The notes below the pieces were generated by a model. It made no database searches and had not been told where the DNA came from. It was given only the letters and a program-made list of their open reading frames with translations. DNA of 45,139 nucleotides. Source: Parvularcula sp038749595. Its GTDB lineage: Bacteria; Pseudomonadota; Alphaproteobacteria; Caulobacterales; Parvularculaceae. Location: NCBI GenBank assembly GCA_038749595.1, contig JBCDHW010000015.1:1-45139 (forward strand). Direction: 5' to 3'. The position numbers and the translations under genes were made by a program. Positions 1 through 6,591 of this stretch are shown piece by piece; position 1 is the first letter of the stretch, and the number at the start of each line of letters is the position of its first letter.

Positions 1-95
1 AGAAAGAAGACGCGGCGCTCCCCGCAAAGGAAGCGCCGCTTCAAAGGTGCAGCGGTGGCAGGAACCCCACCGAGCCAGCCGCTGCAAAAGCGATC

Positions 96-118
96 TCGCC
101 CTTTCGCTGGCCCCTCAC
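96..118. repeat. Partial copy of a dispersed intergenic repeat
   Basis: Bases 96-118 read TCGCCCTTTCGC, then TGG, then CCCCTCAC. Bases 26786-26804 downstream of yidC have the same sequence without the TGG. Both lie outside genes. Two similar non-coding segments 26 kb apart suggest remnants of a multicopy intergenic repeat. The match is short, so chance cannot be excluded. Confidence 0.35.
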
Positions 119-170
119 CTCCGACGAAAAGCGCGACGCTGTTTGTCGATCGGTGAAGAGCTTGTGAACG

Positions 171-181
171 GATATTATATC
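171..181. promoter_or_regulatory. AT-rich palindrome upstream of cobT (possible operator)
   Basis: GATATTATATC is a five-base inverted repeat around a single central base, in an AT-rich island about 120 bases before the cobT start. AT-rich dyads of this kind are typical of metal-responsive or other dimeric repressors. No regulator can be named and the short length makes this weak. Confidence 0.2.
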
Positions 182-298
182 ACTTTACGGATCGAGGCAA
201 CGTTTCGTTGAGAGATTTCTGGCCCTGGGCGATGTGGTCGCGGCTTTCGGCGCATTGATGGGGTGACGAACACGCCAGCGGCGCTTTAAGCGGCTCTG

Positions 299-2158
299 AT
301 GGAGCATAACGAAAGCCCGAACGACCGTTTCAAGCGTGTCCTCGCTCAAACGACCCGCGCCCTTTCGGCCGAACCTGAGACCGAAGTAAAATTCGGCGGC
401 GACCAACCGAGCGTCGATGGCTCTGCGGCGCGCCTGCCTCTTCCCCCGCGACGGCTCGATCGGAAGAAAGTCGCGATCAGCCGCGGCCATGCCGATGCCG
501 CCGCGCTGCGTCTCGCGCACCACGATGAAGCATTGCACTTTAAGCTCCAGCCCGAGAACCCTGAGGGGCGCGCCTTGTTCAAGGCGCTCGAAGACATCCG
601 CTGTGAAAGCCTTGGTGCCAACGCGCTCAGCGGCGTTGGCCAGAACCTCACCTCCGCCCTCAACCGAAGACTTGAGGAGAAGGGCCTTCAACGGATGGAG
701 GACCGCCAAGACGTGCCGGTCCAAGAGATCATCGCCCTTCTCGCACGCGAGCGGATGACCGGTATTCCGACGCCAAAAGCTGGTGCACAACTGGTCGAAA
801 CCTGGCGCAGCGAAGTCGAAGGCGCAGCCGGCGCAGCGCTCGATGCGCTCTCCGAACGCGGCGCGCACCTCGATCAGCAGGCCTTTTCTGCCCTCACCCG
901 CGAGTTGATCGACGTCCTCGATCTTGGTGACAAAAAGGGCGACGAAGACCATGCGGAAGAGCAGGACGAAGCCCCGCCTGACGAGGACCAGTCTGCCCAA
1001 AACGACCAACAGAACGAGGACGACGACAAGTCCCCCGAAGGCGATGATCCCTCGGACGAAAACATCCCCGATTTCGGCGAAGCGAATGACGGCGACGCCG
1101 ACTTTAGCGACGATCCCACATCGGTGGACGAAGGCGACCCCCGCGATGACCCCGGCGACGACGCCCCCATCGTCAATCGCGAGACACTCCGCGATTCAGG
1201 TGATGTCTATAAGCCGTACACGACGGAATTCGACCAAATCGCCCAAGCATCCGAACTTTGCGATGCCGAAGAGCTGGCCCGCCTCCGAAAACAACTCGAC
1301 GGGCAGCTGGAGAGCCTCCACGCTGTCGTCTCGCGCCTGGCCAATCGCCTCCACCGCAGGCTGCTTGCCCAGCAGAACCGCGCGTGGCAATTCGACCTCG
1401 ATGAAGGTGTCCTCGACGCAGCCCGGCTGCCGCGGATCATTATTGATCCGTTCCAACCGCTTTCGTTCAAGCAGGAAAAAGACCAGGAATTCCGCGACAC
1501 GACGGTCACGTTGCTCCTCGACAATTCAGGGTCCATGCGCGGCCGCCCAATCACCGTGTCGGCCATCTGCGCAGACATCCTTGCACGGACGCTTGAACGC
1601 TGCGGCGTCAGTGTTGAGATCCTCGGCTTCACGACCATGGCGTGGAAGGGCGGGAAATCTCGCGAGCAATGGGTCCGCGACGGCCGCCCTAAGCATCCGG
1701 GGCGGCTCAATGACCTCCGTCACATCATCTACAAGCCCGCGGGCGTGCCGTGGCGGCGGAGCCGTGAGAGCCTCGGGCTTATGCTCAAAGAGGGCCTCCT
1801 CAAAGAGAACATCGATGGTGAAGCTCTGCTCTGGGCACACGACCGGCTCATCGCCCGGCCAGAAGCGCGCCGTATTCTGATGGTCATCTCCGACGGCGCG
1901 CCGGTGGACGACACCACATCATCCGCAAACGGAGGGAGCTACCTCGAACGCCACCTCCGCGACGTCATCGCTCAGATCGAAAACCAATCGCCCGTCGAAC
2001 TTCTCGCCATCGGCATCGGCCACGATGTCACGCGCTTCTACCGCCGCGCCGTGACCATCTCTGATGTCGACCAACTGGGCGGCGCGATGATGGAAAATCT
2101 CGCGGCGTTGTTCGAAGATGAAGCTGTCGCGCCATCACCGCGCAGGAGACGCGCGTGA
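299..2158 (+). CDS. cobT: Cobaltochelatase subunit CobT (619 aa)
   Basis: CobT is one of three subunits (with CobN and CobS) of the aerobic ATP-dependent cobaltochelatase, which inserts Co2+ into hydrogenobyrinic acid a,c-diamide during cobalamin synthesis in the cytoplasm. The N-terminal CobT domain fills about residues 1-205. A strongly acidic linker follows (about 208-295, runs of D and E). A C-terminal von Willebrand A domain has the MIDAS motif D408-x-S410-x-S412. Length and order match the family, which resembles the BchD/ChlD subunit of magnesium chelatase. The ATG at 299 lacks an obvious Shine-Dalgarno. The stop overlaps the next gene's GTG start (GTGA), so the two are probably co-translated. 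CobS and CobN are not in the window. Confidence 0.95.
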   Translation: MEHNESPNDRFKRVLAQTTRALSAEPETEVKFGGDQPSVDGSAARLPLPPRRLDRKKVAISRGHADAAALRLAHHDEALHFKLQPENPEGRALFKALEDIRCESLGANALSGVGQNLTSALNRRLEEKGLQRMEDRQDVPVQEIIALLARERMTGIPTPKAGAQLVETWRSEVEGAAGAALDALSERGAHLDQQAFSALTRELIDVLDLGDKKGDEDHAEEQDEAPPDEDQSAQNDQQNEDDDKSPEGDDPSDENIPDFGEANDGDADFSDDPTSVDEGDPRDDPGDDAPIVNRETLRDSGDVYKPYTTEFDQIAQASELCDAEELARLRKQLDGQLESLHAVVSRLANRLHRRLLAQQNRAWQFDLDEGVLDAARLPRIIIDPFQPLSFKQEKDQEFRDTTVTLLLDNSGSMRGRPITVSAICADILARTLERCGVSVEILGFTTMAWKGGKSREQWVRDGRPKHPGRLNDLRHIIYKPAGVPWRRSRESLGLMLKEGLLKENIDGEALLWAHDRLIARPEARRILMVISDGAPVDDTTSSANGGSYLERHLRDVIAQIENQSPVELLAIGIGHDVTRFYRRAVTISDVDQLGGAMMENLAALFEDEAVAPSPRRRRA

Positions 2159-3120
2159 TCCCCGCGAGCCTCCTCGTCGCCAGTGCCGCTGCACTCCTCG
2201 GCAAGCCGACGGAGGTCACGTTGGATCCGTTTAGTGGCCTGGCCGATGGTTTGCCCGTCGGCTGCATGACCATGACCTCGGGTTACACGCTGCGCGGACC
2301 CCGCGGCTTTGGCGGCTATTCCGGGATGGCCTTCGATGCCGAGACGGGACGCCTCACGTTGCTCAGCGACGGCGGCCACATCGCCGAAGCGCAATTGGAG
2401 CTCACACCCGAAGGCGCCGTTACGGCGATGACCGACGTCGTCCGTTTCAAAATTGAAATCCCTCCGCGTAAGGACCAGCGAAACGACGCCGAAGGCATCG
2501 CTCCGTATCAAGACGGTTGGCTCGTAAGCCGCGAACGGGACCATGACGCGATCTATGTAACCAAAGAAGACGGAAAGTACGTTCAGCAAGCCGTCCTCGC
2601 GAACTTTGCACGCTTCGCATCGTTCCCCTCGAACACAAGCCTCGAAGCCGTCACAGCCGTGGGCGACGGCGCTTATCTGTTCATCTCCGAGGCCCAAAAT
2701 GGCGGCAATCGCGCGTTGATGTTCACGTGGGATGGTGAAGAAACGCAGCGCCGGGCCTCCTACCAAGGCGAGCCCGACTTCGATGTCACGGATATCATTG
2801 CTGACCGCGATGGCGACCGACTCTATATTCTCGAGCGGGCGTTCAGCCCCAAACTTGGCCCCCGTGCACGGATCAAAGTCGCACGCCTCAGCGATTTTCT
2901 CGATGCGGCGCCGCGCGAAAAGGTGACGCCCCAGCGCCTCGGCGCCATGAGTTTCCTCGAAGGTGCCGACAATATGGAAGGGATCGCCGTCTACAAAGCA
3001 CACGACGGTTCGACCAACCTGATGTTGGTCTCCGACGACAATTTCCGCGATCTTCAGCGTACGGTGCTCATGACGCTGCGCATCAACGAGGGATGTCCGC
3101 TATCGGCCACCCAGCCCTGA
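2155..3120 (+). CDS. Esterase-like activity of phytase family protein (321 aa)
   Basis: This resembles the 'esterase-like activity of phytase' family (PF13449), predicted beta-propeller proteins that are often exported and of uncertain substrate. Visible family features are an early GYSGMAFD segment, a DAEGIAPYQDG...SRERD segment in the middle and an NMEGIAVY segment near the C-terminus. The N-terminus (residues 1-16) is hydrophobic and Ala/Leu-rich but has no positive charge, so it is a weak export signal. The GTG start overlaps the cobT stop. The 3' end overlaps the convergent membrane-protein gene by 21 bases. Linkage to cobT suggests co-transcription but not necessarily a shared pathway. 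Confidence 0.8.
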   Translation: MIPASLLVASAAALLGKPTEVTLDPFSGLADGLPVGCMTMTSGYTLRGPRGFGGYSGMAFDAETGRLTLLSDGGHIAEAQLELTPEGAVTAMTDVVRFKIEIPPRKDQRNDAEGIAPYQDGWLVSRERDHDAIYVTKEDGKYVQQAVLANFARFASFPSNTSLEAVTAVGDGAYLFISEAQNGGNRALMFTWDGEETQRRASYQGEPDFDVTDIIADRDGDRLYILERAFSPKLGPRARIKVARLSDFLDAAPREKVTPQRLGAMSFLEGADNMEGIAVYKAHDGSTNLMLVSDDNFRDLQRTVLMTLRINEGCPLSATQP

Positions 3121-3828
3121 TTGCGGACGCAGGATCAGCCGCAGCGGTCCGTAGAAAAGAACGAAGACCCCGGCGACCGTCAGTCCAATGATCAAATCAA
3201 GCGCCATCCAATGCCGCCAGGGCAGGCCCGTCCCCGCATACGCTCCGGGAAAGTAAATCGCCGCCTGCACAACGAATCCGACCGCCGCGCCAAAGAACGG
3301 CGCCCGCCACCACGCGCCTCCACGGGTCAGTTGATAAGCCCACGTGGCGAGATATTGACCAGCAAGCCATGACCCCAACAAAAATCCAATGAACCGGCGG
3401 TCCGGAAAATCTTCCGGCTCAAGCTGTGGCGATAGATCAGCAACGATCATCAGCAGACAGACGCCGAGCATCAGCCAAGCCACAAGAACCGCGCGGCTGG
3501 ACGTCTCCGCGCCAACCACCCGGGTCGCCAGGAGCATGCCGAGGGTCGCAAGGACAAACGTTCCTTCGCCGCGGCTCAGGAACGCCGAGGGCAGCATCCC
3601 CGACGGACCGTGGATCCGGTCGAAGAAACCAAGAGGCAAATCGAGCGTGACAACCGCGGACAGCAGGAGCGGGGTGAACAGCGCAGCAAGCCCGACAACC
3701 GCCGCGATACGGCTCAAAATACGCTGAAGCAGCGCGAGCGCGCGTCCGCGACCCGTCAGGACCGCTTCATCAAACCGTTCAACCGTAATCGGCTCGGCCA
3801 AATCAATGTGGATGTGTTCAGACACCAT
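3100..3828 (-). CDS. Six-helix membrane protein, possibly VUT/YhhQ-like (242 aa)
   Basis: An integral inner-membrane protein with about six predicted helices after a soluble N-terminal stretch of about 40 residues. The C-terminal half (FGAAVGF...AAIYFPGAYAG, then two more helices) loosely resembles the VUT family of queuosine-precursor transporters (PF02592, E. coli YhhQ), but I am not sure of that assignment. I chose the ATG at 3828 because GAGGG lies eight bases upstream; a TTG four codons earlier would have to use weaker signals. It lies downstream of rpmB on the same strand, with a hairpin between, and its 3' end overlaps the convergent phytase-like gene. Confidence 0.75.
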   Translation of the reverse strand: MVSEHIHIDLAEPITVERFDEAVLTGRGRALALLQRILSRIAAVVGLAALFTPLLLSAVVTLDLPLGFFDRIHGPSGMLPSAFLSRGEGTFVLATLGMLLATRVVGAETSSRAVLVAWLMLGVCLLMIVADLSPQLEPEDFPDRRFIGFLLGSWLAGQYLATWAYQLTRGGAWWRAPFFGAAVGFVVQAAIYFPGAYAGTGLPWRHWMALDLIIGLTVAGVFVLFYGPLRLILRPQSGLGGR

Positions 3829-3842
3829 CCCAACCCTCAAGC

Positions 3843-3863
3843 AATCGCCGCGCCACGGCGATT
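3843..3863 (-). terminator. Hairpin between rpmB and the membrane-protein gene
   Basis: AATCGCCG (3843-3850) and CGGCGATT (3856-3863) form a perfect 8-bp stem with a five-base loop, 13 bases beyond the rpmB stop and before the next minus-strand start. No T-tract follows on either strand. It is therefore not a canonical terminator, and may instead stabilise the rpmB 3' end or attenuate read-through. Confidence 0.4.
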
Positions 3864-3875
3864 CGTCGGGTTAGG

Positions 3876-4157
3876 TTACGCGGCTGCGGCCTCGATGTCG
3901 CGCTTCACCTTACGGGCGCGATCAGACAGCGCGGTATCTTTCGCTTTGGTGAGGAACGCGTCGAGACCGCCGACATGGTCCACCGACCGCAATGCGTGGG
4001 CAGTGATCTTAAACTTGAAGCTGCGGCCGAGCTTATCACTGGTCAGGGTGACGTTGCACAGGTTCGGCAGAAACCGACGTTTTGTTTTGTTTTGCGCGTG
4101 GGAGACGTTATTCCCAACCATCGGCCTCTTGCCGGTGAATTCGCAAACACGTGCCAT
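3876..4157 (-). CDS. rpmB: 50S ribosomal protein L28 (93 aa)
   Basis: L28 is a small protein of the large ribosomal subunit. The sequence begins MARVCEFTGKRP and continues with VGNNVSHAQNKTKRRF, the L28 hallmark. Length matches alphaproteobacterial L28. The start is the ATG at 4157, preceded by AGAGG. An in-frame extension further upstream would not belong to the family. The zinc-binding cysteine pairs of some L28 forms are absent; only one cysteine sits in the N-terminal motif. It reads toward the membrane-protein gene and is divergent from the DUF3108 gene. Confidence 0.97.
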   Translation of the reverse strand: MARVCEFTGKRPMVGNNVSHAQNKTKRRFLPNLCNVTLTSDKLGRSFKFKITAHALRSVDHVGGLDAFLTKAKDTALSDRARKVKRDIEAAAA

Positions 4158-4333
4158 GACGGGACCTCTGAAGGTTCGGAGAAACAAGAGCGCGGCGCCT
4201 AGCGATGGCCCGCCCCGGCGTCAAGGGTTACAAATTCCTGTGGCGCGTCAACGAACGCTTTGCCCTTAAAGTGGACAAGCGATAACGCAGCGATGCAGCG
4301 GGGGAGCTGCCGCTTCGAGAGATGGAACACAGA

Positions 4334-5263
4334 ATGAAACGCCTTACGACGCTGACCTGCGCCGTCACCATCGGTTTTGCCGGAGCCGTTGCTCAAGACC
4401 AGGGTCCCTACCCCGAGGTCGGGACGGAAGCTTGGCGTGCCCTGTTCGCTGTAGACCCCCAGCCCGACCCGTTGGGCGGCTCCCCTTACACGCTCGAGCC
4501 AGGGACCCGTTACGAGACAACGATGAAGGGCGAGCTGGCAGGCTTCAACATCGGCCGCATCTTCCTGAACGTCATGGTCAGCGAGCAAGGCTACTCCGTC
4601 GACTACGAGATGGAACAACGGGGCGTCGCGCGCTGGTTCTCCGACGCGGAAGCGACGTCAAACGCATCGGGGCTGTTCGGCGAGAACGGCGAGATCGTCA
4701 GCACCTATTATTTCAACCATGATTACGACGGCGAAGAGGACCAACAGCGCACTGAACTCTACCGCGAAGAAGGCGCCGAGCGGATCCGCATGTGGTCGCT
4801 GCCCGAAGCCCGGTTCCGCCAGCCCGTGTCCGTTGAACAAGCGGAGGGCGCCATCGATCCGTTAGCAGCCCTCGTCGCCCTCGCCTTTACCCCCGTACCA
4901 TCGGGTCAGGAACCCTGCGATCGGCGCATCCCCGTCCTCGACGGAAAGCGACGCTTTGACCTCGTCATGATCCCAGAAGGAAAAGAGGACGTGCGCCGCA
5001 ATGGCCCGGGTCGCTTCCGCGGCGAAGCTTATCGCTGCCGCCTCGAGCAGCATAAGATCGCTGGCTACAAAGAGAAAAACCGCGGCGATATCGAAGGCGA
5101 CATCTGGGTCTATATGGTTGAGATCCCCGAAGAACTTCAAACCGCGACGCTTAAATACGTCCCCGTACGCATGGTCGCTAAGCAAGGCCTCATCGGCGCA
5201 TCACTGCAAGCGAAAAAGCCGCGGCTCATCCAAGCCGACGGCACGGTCACAAACCTGTATTGA
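4334..5263 (+). CDS. DUF3108 domain-containing exported protein (309 aa)
   Basis: This matches the DUF3108 family (PF11306) of periplasmic beta-rich proteins of unknown function, often encoded beside rpmB in alphaproteobacteria. The first ~19 residues (MKRL, then a hydrophobic stretch ending AVAQ) look like a cleavable signal peptide. The mature part has family-like segments such as TRYETTMKGELAGFNIG near the start and a C-terminal strand region ending KYVPVRMVAKQGLIGA. I prefer the ATG at 4334 because GGAA is well spaced in front of it and it gives a clean signal peptide. An ATG at 4322 would add four residues. The gene stands alone and converges on the LysM/LytM gene. Confidence 0.85.
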   Translation: MKRLTTLTCAVTIGFAGAVAQDQGPYPEVGTEAWRALFAVDPQPDPLGGSPYTLEPGTRYETTMKGELAGFNIGRIFLNVMVSEQGYSVDYEMEQRGVARWFSDAEATSNASGLFGENGEIVSTYYFNHDYDGEEDQQRTELYREEGAERIRMWSLPEARFRQPVSVEQAEGAIDPLAALVALAFTPVPSGQEPCDRRIPVLDGKRRFDLVMIPEGKEDVRRNGPGRFRGEAYRCRLEQHKIAGYKEKNRGDIEGDIWVYMVEIPEELQTATLKYVPVRMVAKQGLIGASLQAKKPRLIQADGTVTNLY

Positions 5264-5314
5264 TCGGGAAACTGCCGCCGCTCACCACTGATCAGCGGAA
5301 CTGAAGGTCAGGCG

Positions 5315-6460
5315 TTAGCGGTTGTTCCGCACTGCCGTCAGAGTCTGTGAGCCGTAGCCGTTCTGGATCGCAGCGATCGGGTCAAGCGGCTGAAGGTCTT
5401 TGCGCAGCTGGAAGTGGACTTGCGGACTGTCCACCGTGCCAGAACGGCCAACCTTCGCGATGATCTGGCCTTGGCGAACGAGATCGCCTTTATCGACCAA
5501 GATCGCATCGGTGTGTGCGTAGGCCGAAACCCAGCCGTCGTCGTGCTTCACCAACAGCAGCTTACCGTAGCCTTCCAGCTCGCTACCCCGGTAGACAACC
5601 TCGCCATCGGCAGCTGCACGAACCGGCGCACCAATCGGCGCGGTGATGTTGATGCCATCACTCTTCTTGCCGTTCACCACATCGCCAAACTTCACAACGA
5701 CAGGGCCACTGACGGGATAATCGAACGGGCGGCGCTCATCGAGCTTCGGCAGCGGTTGAGGGGTCAGCGTCTCTTCGATCATCTTCCGATCGAGAGCGTC
5801 GGGGTCCGGTCCCGCCTCGGCTGCCGCAATCTGCGCAGGCGCTTGGGCCGGCAAGGATGCTGGCGCTGGAATCACCAAACGCTGATCGATGCTGATCGTG
5901 TAGGGCCGCGCTAAGCGATTGGCCGCAGCCAGCTCCGCCACCGACAATCCAAACCGGCGCGAAATGCTGTAAAGCGTATCCTTCGGCTGAACGACGTAGG
6001 TCCGCGCCGTGCCATAAGCTGGCCCGAGCGATGCCTGGATCGGCTGCGGCGTTGAAACGGGCGGCAGCGGTTGCGCCACCACCACCTGCGGCGGCCCCGA
6101 TCGGACAGCCTCCGGCCCCATCGGAATGAGAATGGTCTGGCCCACCGCCAGAGGATAGGGCGCCACCATCCGGTTCTTCGCAATGATCTGCTTCGGCGAG
6201 ACCCCATAAACCCGGCCAAGACGATAGACCGTCTCCCCCGGGCGCACCGTGTGCTGGATATCTCCGCGCGGTGCGGGCGCATCCTTACCGCGATAGCTTC
6301 GAACCTGAGGCCCCTCACCTGCGTAGCCTGGGTCCGTCCCGTAACGGACCGGCGCGCCCTCATCCTGCGCATGGGCAATATCGATGAGAACGGCAATCGC
6401 CGCTGCGGAAACAAGGGCGAGGCTGGTCGCGGGAAGAAGGCTTCGGCGCAGGGTGGGCAT
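5315..6460 (-). CDS. LysM/LytM (M23) factor, NlpD/DipM-like (381 aa)
   Basis: An exported peptidoglycan-associated protein. A signal peptide (about 1-31, ending AHA) is followed by two LysM repeats (about 69-112 and 154-197), a Pro/Ala-rich linker, and a LytM/M23 domain (about 245-365). The M23 zinc-site residues are degenerate. The usual GxD aspartate is Asn271, no upstream histidine is present, and the HxH motif reads Gln347-Val-His349; His316 and His349 remain. This matches NlpD/EnvC-type LytM factors, which lack hydrolase activity and activate amidases at the division septum. DipM of Caulobacter is the likely functional analogue. The start at 6460 has GGGAG upstream. Longer in-frame starts would spoil the signal peptide. 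It is divergent from rnr. Confidence 0.9.
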   Translation of the reverse strand: MPTLRRSLLPATSLALVSAAAIAVLIDIAHAQDEGAPVRYGTDPGYAGEGPQVRSYRGKDAPAPRGDIQHTVRPGETVYRLGRVYGVSPKQIIAKNRMVAPYPLAVGQTILIPMGPEAVRSGPPQVVVAQPLPPVSTPQPIQASLGPAYGTARTYVVQPKDTLYSISRRFGLSVAELAAANRLARPYTISIDQRLVIPAPASLPAQAPAQIAAAEAGPDPDALDRKMIEETLTPQPLPKLDERRPFDYPVSGPVVVKFGDVVNGKKSDGINITAPIGAPVRAAADGEVVYRGSELEGYGKLLLVKHDDGWVSAYAHTDAILVDKGDLVRQGQIIAKVGRSGTVDSPQVHFQLRKDLQPLDPIAAIQNGYGSQTLTAVRNNR

Positions 6461-6526
6461 CGCACACTCCCGAAAATTAGATGCTCTGACCAAGCGAGAT
6501 GACGGGGTTACGCTTAACAAACGGCT

Positions 6527-6554
6527 AAAGAGACGCGGGCGCCTGTCTCTTTTT
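6527..6554 (+). promoter_or_regulatory. Terminator-like hairpin in the rnr leader
   Basis: AAAGAGAC (6527-6534) pairs perfectly with GTCTCTTT (6545-6552) around a ten-base GC-rich loop, and a run of five T (6550-6554) closes it. It lies 37 bases upstream of the rnr ATG in the gap between divergent genes. No plus-strand gene ends here, so it would act on the rnr leader itself as attenuator or processing site, if the promoter lies upstream of it. Confidence 0.45.
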
Positions 6555-6591
6555 GCAACACTTCAATGGCGGATCGTGCCAGGGCGAAACG

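Larger units (their letters stand above)
1..298. other. Unassigned region upstream of cobT
   Basis: No convincing gene is visible. All three forward frames are interrupted within the first 220 bases, and none of the partial peptides resembles CobS, which often precedes CobT, so a 3' gene end cannot be assigned. The stretch holds a segment at 96-118 similar to one downstream of yidC and an 11-base palindrome at 171-181. It probably carries the cobT promoter, but no clear -35/-10 pair is visible. Confidence 0.5.

Noticed and set aside
185..1009. Minus-strand open frame over the cobT 5' part
   Set aside because: It is a shadow of cobT; no ribosome site and no recognisable domain.
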